Assembly (NCBI GenBank): GCA_963702175.1 | Contig: OY969721.1 | Coordinates: 1,178,001 to 1,242,000, forward strand | From: VRUE01 sp963702175 | Lineage (GTDB): Bacteria; Actinomycetota; Thermoleophilia; Solirubrobacterales; 70-9 | DNA: 64,000 nucleotides | Direction of reading: 5' to 3' | Shown: positions 24,734-33,384 of the stretch, one piece after another | Layout: the number at the start of each line of letters is the position of its first letter | Position numbering within the stretch: position 1 is the stretch's first letter | The notes under the pieces: model-generated | Told to the model about the DNA's origin: nothing | Seen by the model: only the letters and a program-made list of their open reading frames with translations | The model's database searches: none | Position numbers and translations under genes: made by a program

Positions 24734-26218
24734 TCATTGGCTCGCTTCCGCCTGCAGCGGCATGCCATCCGTGATCACAGCGTTACGGCCGAAACCGGTG
24801 CGGGCATCGCGCAGCGCCAGGACCGGAACCCGATGGATGCCCGTCGCCGTGTAGCGGGTGAGAGTGAGCCTGTCCAGCCTCACTCGCTCGACCGCGCGGA
24901 AGGCCGGCGGCAGGTTCGGCGGCCGTCCAACCACGACCGCCTTGCTGATCACGTCGACCTCACGGATCGGCACCATGCCGCGGTACTTGCGCCGCGAGGC
25001 GTGGTCGAGGTAGAACTGAACCCCATCTGCGGCGAGCGTCCAGGTGACGATTGCCCGTGGCCGAACCGGTGGTCCGAGCCGTTCGGTCAGCTCACGGAAG
25101 TCCGGCCGCTGCAGGTTGAGGGTCCGGGCGACGTGGACGTCGAAGGCGAGCCAGTACGCGCAAAGCATGGTGGCCAGGGCAAAACCCACCCGCCGCGCGC
25201 CGCTTGCCGCGAAGCCAACCGCAGCGGCGAGGACGAGCGGGACCAGGGCGGGCAGCAGGTTGCGCTCGACGATGTAGTCCTTGCCGGCCAGGGCGATTCC
25301 GGCGGCAAGCAGCACCACCCCGATTCCGATCGTCAACCCCAGCGCCGCAGTACGTTTCTCCCGGCTGGACCCGCGCAGCGCCGTCAGGAGCAGGGCGGCG
25401 CCGATCAGCAGCGCGGGGATTAATGCGTAGCGCTCGCGCGGAGGCTGGGCGATCACGTGACCGGTCTCTCCGATCAGAAAGCTGCCGCCGGTCTCGAACA
25501 GGCGGGTGGACAGCGGACTGTGGTCGATCCAGCCGATGTGGGTCGGGTTGATCTGGGCTGAGATCAGCGGCAGCAGCGCCAGCCCGACCGCGACGACGCC
25601 ACCGACCGCGCAGAGCACCGGACGCCACCTCGCGCGCAACGCGACCAGCAGCCACACAGCCTCGATCGCCACCGCGAAGACGGCGAAGTAGTGGCTGCAG
25701 AGGGCGAGGGCGGAGGCAAGCGCCCACAGCCCCAGATCCCGCCCCTGGCGAGTGCGCAGCGCCCGTGCGAAGAAGAGCAGCGCGAGGGCGCCGAAGAAGA
25801 CGAGCAGCGCGTAGGAGCGCGCCTCCTGCGAGTACCAGATCAGCATCGGGCTGACGGCGACGAGCGCGGCCGCGATCAGGCCGGCGCGGTTGCTCGCCAG
25901 CTCGCGGCCGATCAGGAAGGCGACCGGGACGGTGGCCGCGCCGAAGAGCGCCGTCAGCGAGCGCAGCCCCACCTCCCCGCTGCCGAACGCCTTCGCCCAA
26001 CCCCATGCCAGCACGTAGTAGAGGGGCGGGTTGGACTCACTCCCCTTCACCTCACCCAGCATTTCGGTGAAGCTCCCGGGAATGACCCGCATGGCGGTGA
26101 TCACCTCATCGTGGTGGTAGCTCTGCACGCCGAGGCTGGCGAAGCGGACGGCGAGCCCGAGCGCGATCAGGCCGGCGAGCGCCCAGAGGACGGTCGATTG
26201 CGTACGTTCGGCCGTCAA
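24734..26218 (-). CDS. GT39-like (GT-C) membrane glycosyltransferase
   Basis: 494 residues from a TTG at 26218 that overlaps the TGA of the upstream GH92 gene, which points to translational coupling. About 11 membrane helices; the first periplasmic loop carries SYHHDEVITA, the acidic motif of GT-C enzymes, then SNPPLYYVLAWGW and WYSQEARSYALL, typical of the PMT_2/GT39 group that transfers sugars from polyprenyl-phosphate donors. A C-terminal soluble domain spans about 385-494. Linked to a mannosidase gene, it could act on mannosylated products, but this is inference. A frame extension overlapping the GH92 gene is possible. Confidence 0.8.
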   Translation of the reverse strand: MTAERTQSTVLWALAGLIALGLAVRFASLGVQSYHHDEVITAMRVIPGSFTEMLGEVKGSESNPPLYYVLAWGWAKAFGSGEVGLRSLTALFGAATVPVAFLIGRELASNRAGLIAAALVAVSPMLIWYSQEARSYALLVFFGALALLFFARALRTRQGRDLGLWALASALALCSHYFAVFAVAIEAVWLLVALRARWRPVLCAVGGVVAVGLALLPLISAQINPTHIGWIDHSPLSTRLFETGGSFLIGETGHVIAQPPRERYALIPALLIGAALLLTALRGSSREKRTAALGLTIGIGVVLLAAGIALAGKDYIVERNLLPALVPLVLAAAVGFAASGARRVGFALATMLCAYWLAFDVHVARTLNLQRPDFRELTERLGPPVRPRAIVTWTLAADGVQFYLDHASRRKYRGMVPIREVDVISKAVVVGRPPNLPPAFRAVERVRLDRLTLTRYTATGIHRVPVLALRDARTGFGRNAVITDGMPLQAEASQ

Positions 26219-28647
26219 GGGGCGCAGCGACTCTTCGGCATTGGCCGCTGAGGGCCAAAGGAGGGCGGCAGAGCGGCGGCGGAGTCGCCCCAGGCGCGGT
26301 TCGGTCGCGTCCCGAGGTGGTAGGTGAGGGTTGCTCCACGCGCCAGCGCGCAGACGGTCGTCCACGGCCGGCCGTAGGGATGGCCGTTGAAACGCATCGC
26401 CTGAATGTATGGGGCTCGGCGCAGGGGGGCACGCTCCCGGGTCGACGCGGCGATCTGCAGCTTCCTCCCTCCCGCCAGCCGCACGGTCGCCCGCCGAAAG
26501 AGCGGGCTGCCGATTGCCAGCACTCCCACACCGGGCACCTCCGGGTAGAGGCCGAGCGCCCCGAACACGTACCAGGAGGAGAGCGTGCCGAGGTCGTCGT
26601 TGCCGGGATATCCCGAAGGCGCAGAGCTGTAGAGGTTGAGCAGCGCCCGGCGCACCGTTGCCTGCGCCTTGAATGGCTGCCGCGTCCAGTCATAGAGCCA
26701 GGGGACGTTCAGGTTGGGCTCGTTGCCGAGCAGGGCGTGATCGGCGTGGGTCGCGCCGCTGCTGCCGTTCAGCTTGCGCAGGAAGCGGTCGAGCCGGCTC
26801 GCCGCCCTGGTGCGGCCGCCGATCGTGGCGAAGAGGCCAGCCGGATCATGGGGCACCATCCACGTGTATTGCACCGAGTTGCCCTCGGCGAAGCCGGCCC
26901 CGCGCAGGTTGTCGTAGCGGGGCGGAAACGTGCCATCGGCGAAGCGCGGCTCGATCTGGCCACTGCCAGGGTTGAGGAGATTGCGCCAGTTGCCTGAGCG
27001 CCGCATGAAGGAACGGTAGGTGGCACGGTCACGGAGGGAGCGGGCTGCGAACTGGGCGATGGAGAAGTCGGCGACCGCGTACTCGAGCGTGGTCGCCGCC
27101 GAGGCCCAGACTGCCTCTGGGTCGCCGAACAGCGAGTTCGCGTTGCGGCGTTTGACGTCAATATCGAAAGGAACATAGCCGAGCGCCTTGTACTCCTCGA
27201 GGCCCTGGCGCTGAACGTAGCCGCCGTCGGGGGTGCGGCAGCCCTCGCTCGCGCCCTTGACCATCGCCGCCAGGGCGGCGACCTCGTCGAAGCCCCGGGC
27301 GCCAAAGGCGGAGGCGGAGGCGATGATCGGGTCGGCGGGATCGCCGACCATCGTCATGCTCTGGCCGTTGGCGTAGGACCAGCGCGGCAGGCAGCCGCTC
27401 TGGGCGGCGCCGGCGAGCATCGAGGCGACGATGTCCCCGGCGCGGCGCGGCATCAGCATCGCCAGCAGCGGGATCTGGGTGCGGTAGACGTCCCAGCCCG
27501 AGAAGTCCGCGTACTGGGTGCGCCGGCCACTGTCGTGGATCAGCCCGTCCATGCCGACGTAGCCGCCGCCGGCGTCGTTGAAGGTCCGCGGCGCGAGCAG
27601 CGCGTGGTAGAGGGCGGTGTAGAAGGTGTCGACGTCGCGCGGTTCGCCGCCGCTCACCCGGATCGCGCCGAGGGAGCGGTTCCAGCGCCGCTTCGCCGCC
27701 GCAGCGATGTCACGGAAACCGCCGCCGGAGCTCTCGGCGGCGAGGTTGGCGCGGGCGCCGTCGACGCTGACGAAGGAGACGCCGACGCGGACGGTAACGA
27801 CCGGGTTGCGGCGGGTGTCGAAGGAGGCATAGGCGCCTGCCTGGGCGGTATTGGCGGGGACGTTCGAAAGAGGCTTGCTGTCGCCGGCGCCGGTCGAGCG
27901 AGGTTCTAGCGTCTGGCGCGTCCAGGTGCCGTAGGCATTGAAGCGACGGTTGAAGACGGCGGCGAAGTAGACCCTGTAGCGCGGCCGCTGAGCACAGAAG
28001 TAGCCGCTCGACGCCGAGCCGGTGATTTCGCGGGCGGCTGGGTCGACCTGCACTTCGGCGGAGTCATTGGCCTTGGCGCTGCCGCCCGCATCGATCAGCA
28101 CGCTCGCGTGCGGGGAGCGCGGAAAGCCGAAGCGCGCGATCCCGGTGCGGGTCGTCGCCGAGAGGTCAGTGTCGATGGCGCCGCCCCCCACCGGGTTGAG
28201 GCGGACCGAGTAGCGACCGGGACTCGCCCACTCGCTGGTGTGGGAGAAGCCGGGCTCGAACCGTCCGGCGAGCCCTCCGGCACCGAGCGCCGGGGAATCG
28301 CGGAGCGGCTCGGTGGTCGGCAGGAAAGGGAAGTCCCCATACAAGGAACAACCGGCACCGTTGAGATGGGTGAGGCTGAATCCAGTGATGTGACGATCGC
28401 GGTAGTCGTAGCCGCCGGAGTGCCGGTCCGAGGGAGTTGTGTCGGGCCCCCACTGGACCATGCCGAAGGGAACCGTCGCCCCCGGGAAGTTGTGACCGCC
28501 ACCGAAGGTTCGGGATCCGGGCTGGGTGCCGGCGAGGGGATTGACATGGTCGGTGAGGCTGGCCGCGGACACCGATGGAAACACGAAGGCGACGAGCAGC
28601 AGCGCCTTCAGGATTTCGCTGACTGCTCGCTGCACGAAAGAGGACAC
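26215..28647 (-). CDS. Secreted GH92 alpha-mannosidase
   Basis: 810 residues with a signal peptide (cleavage near SAA, about 29). The N-terminal beta-sandwich starts VNPLAGT and contains FSLTHLNGAGC; the (alpha/alpha)6 catalytic domain carries SGWDVYRTQIPLL, YTWMVPHDPAGL, GNEPNLNVPWLYDW and GNDDLGTLSSWYVFGALGLY, all hallmarks of GH92 calcium-dependent exo-alpha-mannosidases (inverting). It would trim alpha-linked mannose outside the cell. It is the first gene of a two-gene unit with the GT39-type gene. A 33-bp repeat lies about 85 bases upstream. Confidence 0.92.
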   Translation of the reverse strand: MSSFVQRAVSEILKALLLVAFVFPSVSAASLTDHVNPLAGTQPGSRTFGGGHNFPGATVPFGMVQWGPDTTPSDRHSGGYDYRDRHITGFSLTHLNGAGCSLYGDFPFLPTTEPLRDSPALGAGGLAGRFEPGFSHTSEWASPGRYSVRLNPVGGGAIDTDLSATTRTGIARFGFPRSPHASVLIDAGGSAKANDSAEVQVDPAAREITGSASSGYFCAQRPRYRVYFAAVFNRRFNAYGTWTRQTLEPRSTGAGDSKPLSNVPANTAQAGAYASFDTRRNPVVTVRVGVSFVSVDGARANLAAESSGGGFRDIAAAAKRRWNRSLGAIRVSGGEPRDVDTFYTALYHALLAPRTFNDAGGGYVGMDGLIHDSGRRTQYADFSGWDVYRTQIPLLAMLMPRRAGDIVASMLAGAAQSGCLPRWSYANGQSMTMVGDPADPIIASASAFGARGFDEVAALAAMVKGASEGCRTPDGGYVQRQGLEEYKALGYVPFDIDVKRRNANSLFGDPEAVWASAATTLEYAVADFSIAQFAARSLRDRATYRSFMRRSGNWRNLLNPGSGQIEPRFADGTFPPRYDNLRGAGFAEGNSVQYTWMVPHDPAGLFATIGGRTRAASRLDRFLRKLNGSSGATHADHALLGNEPNLNVPWLYDWTRQPFKAQATVRRALLNLYSSAPSGYPGNDDLGTLSSWYVFGALGLYPEVPGVGVLAIGSPLFRRATVRLAGGRKLQIAASTRERAPLRRAPYIQAMRFNGHPYGRPWTTVCALARGATLTYHLGTRPNRAWGDSAAALPPSFGPQRPMPKSRCAP

Positions 28648-28732
28648 GCTACAGGCCCATTCGCCCGCGGCTCGAGGCAGGTCAGGTCAGGCGGCGCGAG
28701 CGCCCCTTTTGAGAAGCACCTCTAGGCGCTTG

Positions 28733-28765
28733 CCTTGCTCTTGTATCAATTGTTAGGTCCGATCC
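28733..28765. repeat. 33-bp imperfect direct repeat, copy 1
   Basis: Matches 29461-29493 at 30 of 33 positions, with a conserved CAATTG core. It lies upstream of the GH92 gene. See the paired finding. Confidence 0.6.
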
Positions 28766-28831
28766 TTGTAGCCGACGGCACGACATAACGTCGAAGAACG
28801 CTTTTCCCTTTCGGCTCTTCTCAGCCCTGCG

Positions 28832-29242
28832 TCACGCTCTCAGGTGGGGAAGGTCATCGAGCTCGGGCAGCTCCGTCACAACCTCCTGCTCATTTGGGTC
28901 AGTGCGGGCGAGGACGGTCATCGCAGGCTGACTGTCACTCGGATTGGCGACCAGGTGCGGGACCCCAGGCGGGATATAGATGAAGTCGCCGGGGCCAGCA
29001 TCGATCCGTTCCTCCAGGCGCTCTCCGAACCAAAACACCACCTCGCCTTCAACGACGTAGGCAGCCGACTCATGCTGGGCATGGAGATGTGCGCGGGCCC
29101 TGCCCCCCGGCGGCAAACTGGCGATCTGGAGGCTGAGCCCGCGAGCACCAGCCGTCGCGGCCGAGATTCCAGCAGCGTAGGTCACCCCTGTTTGCCCCTG
29201 CTCGGCATCCCCGGCTCGAACGTGGACACATCGGTCTGTCAT
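28832..29242 (-). CDS. Single-domain cupin
   Basis: 136 residues. Cupin motif 1 is PPGGRARAHLHAQHESAAYV with metal-binding His and Glu positions, and motif 2 is PGDFIYIPPGVPHLVANP. It is a small cytoplasmic beta-barrel, likely metal-binding; such proteins may be dioxygenases, isomerases or sensors, and nothing here decides between them. It lies between GH92 and the methyltransferase, all on the minus strand but with gaps too wide for one tight operon. Confidence 0.8.
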   Translation of the reverse strand: MTDRCVHVRAGDAEQGQTGVTYAAGISAATAGARGLSLQIASLPPGGRARAHLHAQHESAAYVVEGEVVFWFGERLEERIDAGPGDFIYIPPGVPHLVANPSDSQPAMTVLARTDPNEQEVVTELPELDDLPHLRA

Positions 29243-29385
29243 CTCAAGAGCCTCCCTTAGGCGCGATCATGGCAGCATTCCGATGCAAGGGCTGAGCACG
29301 TGGGCGAGCAGGCGTGCCCGCGGGAGCGCGACTGGCCAAGCTGGCACGGCCTGGATCGGCACCCACCTCTTCGCGCGTAGCGCTG

Positions 29386-30306
29386 CTATGCGCAGCGGCT
29401 GCGGGCACCGCCCAGGTGCGTCAGCCGGGGGGCGCGGATGCGAGATCCCGCGCGCTCAGACCTTGCTCTTGCATCAATTGTTCGGTCCGATTCGGCTCTG
29501 AGCGAGGCTCGACGCTTCTCCACACTCGTCACTGCGCGGGCAATGTAGATCGCCTTCGTGTGGATCGTTTCGTCCAATGGCTGCGTCGGCACTCCGTCTA
29601 ATCCATGACCAAGGACCTCAAGGCATTCCAGCCCAGCGCCAGCCAGGGCAGCGCGGACTTCGGCTTCGGGGAAATGACGCTGGCGATGTAGCTGAGCGCC
29701 CGCCTCGCCGCCCTCGAATTGCGCCTCGCAGATCGACCCTGATTCCGCATCTGCGGATGCTCGGCCGGTCCAAATCAGGCGTAGGCCGTCCCGCTCGATG
29801 ACGTGCCGTTCGGCAAAGAAAGTGCGATAGGCGAGCTGTGTATTGAGATCGAATGCGAGCAGTCCACCGGGAGCGAGATTGCTCCGCATCCCAACAAGGG
29901 CCGCCACCAATTCGTCCGGGCTGAGCAGGTAGTTGATCGCGTCGTCCAATGCCCAGACCAGATCAAAAGAGCCGAAGCTGGGAAGGTTGCGCATATCGGC
30001 GACCTCTAGCCGAGCCGCCTCGCCGACCTTCTCGCGAGCCAGCCGCACCATCTCCGCCGACAGATCGCAGCCGGTAACGCGCCAGCCTCGCGCAAGCATC
30101 GGCAGGAAGCTCTTGCCGGTGCCGCAACCCACGTCAAGCAGCCGGTCGCCGCCGAGGCCACAGCGCTCCAGATAAGGCAGCACGTCGTCCAGCCAGCCCT
30201 CGTAATCGTGACCCGCCGTGAAAGCGTCGTAGACCGGGGCCATCGCGTCGTAAGCCATCAGCACACTCATAGCCCCATTCGTGGCTTCGTCCTCCCTGCG
30301 CCCCAT
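29386..30306 (-). CDS. Class I SAM-dependent methyltransferase
   Basis: 306 residues. The ATG at 30306 is fixed by GGGAGGAAC six bases upstream. Motif I is LLDVGCGTGKSFLPML, motif II VADMRNLPSFGSFDLVW, and the C-terminal sheet follows. The final 45 residues after IYIARAV are Arg/Ala-rich and translate the 29461 repeat, so the natural stop may have been lost. Substrate unknown. A 19-codon frame with a strong ribosome site precedes it. Confidence 0.8.
   Translation of the reverse strand: MGRREDEATNGAMSVLMAYDAMAPVYDAFTAGHDYEGWLDDVLPYLERCGLGGDRLLDVGCGTGKSFLPMLARGWRVTGCDLSAEMVRLAREKVGEAARLEVADMRNLPSFGSFDLVWALDDAINYLLSPDELVAALVGMRSNLAPGGLLAFDLNTQLAYRTFFAERHVIERDGLRLIWTGRASADAESGSICEAQFEGGEAGAQLHRQRHFPEAEVRAALAGAGLECLEVLGHGLDGVPTQPLDETIHTKAIYIARAVTSVEKRRASLRAESDRTIDARARSERAGSRIRAPRLTHLGGARSRCA
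29461..29493. repeat. 33-bp imperfect direct repeat, copy 2
   Basis: Second copy of the 28733-28765 sequence, 728 bases away in the same orientation. This copy falls inside the 3' end of the methyltransferase frame. Confidence 0.6.
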
Positions 30307-30387
30307 TCGTTCCTCCCTTCAATTGCGATTGGAATGGGGCAGGGCCGCCTGCTCCGTCAGCCAGCAAGCCCTGCCTAGTGGTCCTCC

Positions 30388-30447
30388 TCAGCGGTTCTTG
30401 AGCAGCGACAGCAGCGGAACCGTCGTGGGACACGGCTTGATCGTCAT
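30388..30447 (-). CDS. Putative 19-residue leader peptide
   Basis: The frame MTIKPCPTTVPLLSLLKNR has a strong GGGGGTGAGAG ribosome site and ends in TGA directly followed by GGAGGA. It lies about 80 bases upstream of the methyltransferase gene on the same strand. The rest of 30307-30652 holds no other gene; 30470-30560 is AT-rich. A leader or small peptide is plausible, but nothing about its sequence is diagnostic. Confidence 0.35.
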   Translation of the reverse strand: MTIKPCPTTVPLLSLLKNR

Positions 30448-30652
30448 TTGCTCTCACCCCCTTCCCCATTAGAAAAAGAAACCTGATTAAAGGAGAAAGA
30501 TTAGAGCAATTGACGCGAATTGATTGATGGCCAGCTAATTTTTCGGGTGCAATCGACAACTCCATACCGATCTACGGACTCCTAAGTACCGAGGCGGCTA
30601 TCGAGAGAGGAGGCGTGCGTGGCAGCGAAGAAGAGCGGCCGAGTCAAGAAGG

Positions 30653-31315
30653 GTGCGGCCAAGAAAGTACGGAGCAAGAACTGCTGGAAAACAGCGACGG
30701 GAGACGGCCAGCCGATCCGTAGATCAGCGCATCATCAAGGCGCTGGCTCACCCCCTCCGGGTCGAGATTCTCGCGATCCTCAATGACCGGACAGCCAGCC
30801 CGAACGAACTCAAGAAGGAACTTGAAGAGGGCCTAAGCCAGGTCAGCTACCACGTCAAAGTGCTCAAGGACTACGACATGATCGAGCTGATCCGCGAAGA
30901 GCCGCGTCGTGGGGCGATGGAGCACTACTACAAGGCCAGCACCAAAGTTTTCGTCCCTGCATGGCTGATGAAACTGATCCCGAAATCGGCGCAGCGCGAG
31001 ATGTTCGGCGACGTGCTGGCCGATATCGAGCAGGACGTGGGCGCAGCCCTCGAAACCGGCACCTTCGACAATCGGGACGATTGGGTCGTTGGTCGGGATC
31101 CTCGAACCCTCGACGGCAAAGGCCGCGAAGACGCCGAGCAGGCAGCGGCTGAGTTCTTCGAACGCTACGCGGAGATCGAGGCTGAGACGATCAACCGACG
31201 AGCGAACGGCGAAAGCGATGGAGAGGCGATTCCAACGACCGCCGTCGTCCTGGTCTTCAGTTCGGTGCTGGGCAAGAACCTCAAATCGTCCAGAGGGAAG
31301 CGAAGGAAAGGCTAG
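30653..31315 (+). CDS. ArsR-type winged-helix transcriptional regulator
   Basis: 220 residues as read from the GTG at 30653. The winged-helix core runs about 22-95: VDQRIIKALAHPLRVEILAI, then ASPNELKKELEEGLSQVSYH as recognition region and a wing with EEPRRGAMEHYY. The C-terminal half is acidic and helical, with a basic tail. The GTG has almost no spacing from its upstream purines, whereas a GTG at 30619, in another frame, has an excellent GAGAGGAGG site and a Lys-rich N-terminus; a one-base shift near 30690 would join the two (see findings). Ligand and targets unknown. Confidence 0.8.
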   Translation: MRPRKYGARTAGKQRRETASRSVDQRIIKALAHPLRVEILAILNDRTASPNELKKELEEGLSQVSYHVKVLKDYDMIELIREEPRRGAMEHYYKASTKVFVPAWLMKLIPKSAQREMFGDVLADIEQDVGAALETGTFDNRDDWVVGRDPRTLDGKGREDAEQAAAEFFERYAEIEAETINRRANGESDGEAIPTTAVVLVFSSVLGKNLKSSRGKRRKG

Positions 31316-31463
31316 TCATCAGAGGAGCCCTCAAGCCTTCCCGTCCGAACGCTAAAAGCTGCGCATTCGCTGTCTAGCATCGCCTCCGCGTCGGGCAGGA
31401 GGCGAGGGTGTCACCCGTCAGCGACATCTTCGCTGAATGCCCGGCGCGTCGATGGAAATAGCC

Positions 31464-31640
31464 ATGACCCCAGATCGTCACAACATCTTGGTCGTACCCA
31501 TGAGCGACGGCTATGCCGTGTCCTGTTCATGCGGGTGGATCGGCGGAACCTACAGCACCCCCGGCCCTGCCGAACGGGAGGCTGCCGAGCACGAAACCCA
31601 TCCCGAGTCCAGCCGCTCACTCCCCAATGACCGTCACTAA
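31464..31640 (+). CDS. Small hypothetical protein with CxC motif
   Basis: 58 residues from the ATG at 31464 (an in-frame ATG at 31437 is the alternative). The middle contains VSCSCGWIGGTYSTP, a compact Cys/Trp/Gly segment resembling a single zinc-ribbon half, then a charged helix and a short tail. It overlaps the XRE gene by 14 bases, suggesting translational coupling. No family is recognised. Confidence 0.5.
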   Translation: MTPDRHNILVVPMSDGYAVSCSCGWIGGTYSTPGPAEREAAEHETHPESSRSLPNDRH

Positions 31641-31983
31641 GCAGTTCGCCGGAAACCTCCGCCGGATACGCATCAGGCGCCGTTTCAGCCAGCTTGATCT
31701 AGGGATACGCGCCAACATGCATCGCACGGAGGTCAGCCTGTTGGAGCGAGCGCTGCGCGAGCCTCGGCTGGAGACGTTGATAAAGCTGGCCGGGGCGCTG
31801 GAGGTTCCTCTCGGCGAGCTTGTCGAGGGCATTGAGTGGCAGCCTTCCTCACCTTCGCCGCCGTCCCCCAAGGGGCAATTTCACATCCGCAGCCAACCCG
31901 AGCCATCCCCTGACCTACCCGCAGAACTAGCGCTGCGAGGGCGGCAGTCAAGAGCGCTTGCATCCCGGCCTCGAAGGGGTTGA
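31627..31983 (+). CDS. XRE-family helix-turn-helix regulator
   Basis: 118 residues from the ATG at 31627. The HTH_3 domain covers about 6-65: GNLRRIRIRRRFSQLDLGIR, then HRTEVSLLERALREPRLETL and KLAGALEVPLGELVEG, a textbook Cro/CI fold. The C-terminal 50 residues are Pro/Ser-rich and look disordered. It probably controls the accessory genes around it, but no operator is evident. Confidence 0.8.
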   Translation: MTVTKQFAGNLRRIRIRRRFSQLDLGIRANMHRTEVSLLERALREPRLETLIKLAGALEVPLGELVEGIEWQPSSPSPPSPKGQFHIRSQPEPSPDLPAELALRGRQSRALASRPRRG

Positions 31984-32142
31984 CGGCCGTCCTTCGCGGT
32001 GCTTCTGCGACGGCCACGCCCCATTCGCACTAGCCCGTTTTCAGGCCGGAAACTCACAGCTGCGCAGTCCAGCCTTCGACCCTAGGAGACTGCGGATGCG
32101 CGCCTCGCCGTCTTGCAGACAAACAACCTTTTAAGCAAATGG

Positions 32143-32415
32143 TTACGCAGAAGCCTTGCTCTTGTAGTACTCGGCGTTGATCTCGGCGTATTTGGCCCAC
32201 TCCGCGGGGAGCTGGTCCTCGGCGAAGCAGGCATCTACCGGGCAGGCCTCGACGCAGGCATCGCAATCGATGCACTCGTCGGGATCGATGTAGAGCATCT
32301 CGACTGAGTCGTAGTCGGGCTCGTCCGGGGTCGGGTGGATGCAGTCGACAGGACAGACCTCGACGCACGAGTTGTCCTTGGTGCCGATGCAAGGCTCGGC
32401 GATGACGTAGGTCAT
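32143..32415 (-). CDS. fdxA: 7Fe ferredoxin
   Basis: 90 residues from the ATG at 32415 with an AGGAGA site upstream. Cysteines 9, 17, 21 (followed by Pro) and 25 plus 48, 51, 54 and 58 give the pattern for one 3Fe-4S and one 4Fe-4S cluster, as in actinobacterial FdxA. The C-terminal helix (AEWAKYAEINAEYYKSK) is typical. It is a cytoplasmic electron carrier and may serve P450s or central metabolism. It diverges from the SDR gene. Confidence 0.93.
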   Translation of the reverse strand: MTYVIAEPCIGTKDNSCVEVCPVDCIHPTPDEPDYDSVEMLYIDPDECIDCDACVEACPVDACFAEDQLPAEWAKYAEINAEYYKSKASA

Positions 32416-32490
32416 TCGAGGCTTTCTCCTAAGTCGGGTTTCCGGGTGCCCGCCGGGGACCCCGGCCAAGCGCGAGCGCACATTTTAGAG

Positions 32491-33384
32491 ATGATGGAGG
32501 CGATGCTGCTGCTGACAGGGGCAACTGGAAGCATCGGTTCACGGCTGTTGCCGCTATTGCTGGAGCGCGGCGAGGACGTGCGTTGCCTGGTGCGCGAGCC
32601 GCGGCGGCTGGGCGAGCGGCGCGTCGACGTGCAGATTGCGCTCGGCGACCTCGGCGAGATGTCGGATCCCTACCTGGTGCGGCAGGCACTGCGCGGGGTC
32701 GACACCGTGATCCACCTGGCGGCGACGATCCGCGACCAGCCGCCGCACCGGATCGAGGAGCTGAACGGCCTGGCGACCGTGCGTCTGCTGCGCGCCGCCG
32801 AGCGCAGCGGCGTCAAGCGCTTCGTCTTCTTCAGCGCCCTCAACGCCTCCGCCACTCAGCGCACCCGCTTCTTCCGTGCCAAGTGGCTGGCAGAGCAGGC
32901 CGTCCGCTCCTCGGCTCTGGAGACGACGGTCTTCGCCCCCTCGGTCGTCTACGACCACAGCGACCCCTGGGTGACGCTGCTGAGGCGCTTCTCCTTCCTA
33001 CCGGTGATGCCGGTTTCGGGTGAGGGCGAGGCCCGCTTCCAGCCGATCTGGGCCGCCGACGCCGCCCGCTGCGTGGTCGCAGCCCTCGACCGCGACGGGC
33101 GCGACCGCTACGAGCTGGCCGGGCCCGAGACACTCAGCTACGACGGGATGTCAGACCTGGTCAGCCGCGTCGCCGGGAGGCCGCGGCCGCTCATCCACCT
33201 GCCGCTTCCGCTCGTCCGCTCCGGATTGATCGCACTCCGCTCCATCTTCGGCGAGGCCGTGTTCGCTACTTGGGAGGAGGCCGAGCTGATGGAGGTGGCT
33301 ATGTTGAGTGAGGGCGGGACCGCAGACGCCGAGGACCTCGGGGTGATGCCGCGAAGGATGGGCGATGTTCTCGCTGAGTCGTAG
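32491..33384 (+). CDS. NAD(P)-binding SDR (NmrA/NDUFA9-like)
   Basis: 297 residues from the ATG at 32491; ATG at 32494 and 32503 are also usable. The N-terminal GATGSIG (10-16) is the dinucleotide-binding glycine motif of atypical SDRs, followed by GDLGEMSDPYLVRQAL, VIHLAATI and RFVFFSALNASATQRTRF. The C-terminal half has the NDUFA9-like FQPIWAADAARCVVAAL and ELAGPETLSYDGMSDLV. Such proteins reduce or sense NAD(P)H and can act in quinone or lipid metabolism. Its 3' end overlaps the following secreted glycosidase gene by 20 bases. Confidence 0.85.
   Translation: MMEAMLLLTGATGSIGSRLLPLLLERGEDVRCLVREPRRLGERRVDVQIALGDLGEMSDPYLVRQALRGVDTVIHLAATIRDQPPHRIEELNGLATVRLLRAAERSGVKRFVFFSALNASATQRTRFFRAKWLAEQAVRSSALETTVFAPSVVYDHSDPWVTLLRRFSFLPVMPVSGEGEARFQPIWAADAARCVVAALDRDGRDRYELAGPETLSYDGMSDLVSRVAGRPRPLIHLPLPLVRSGLIALRSIFGEAVFATWEEAELMEVAMLSEGGTADAEDLGVMPRRMGDVLAES

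Noticed and set aside
32140..32165. Third copy of the ccttgctcttgta repeat at the ferredoxin 3' end
   Set aside because: Only the first 13 bases match and they encode the conserved ferredoxin C-terminus.
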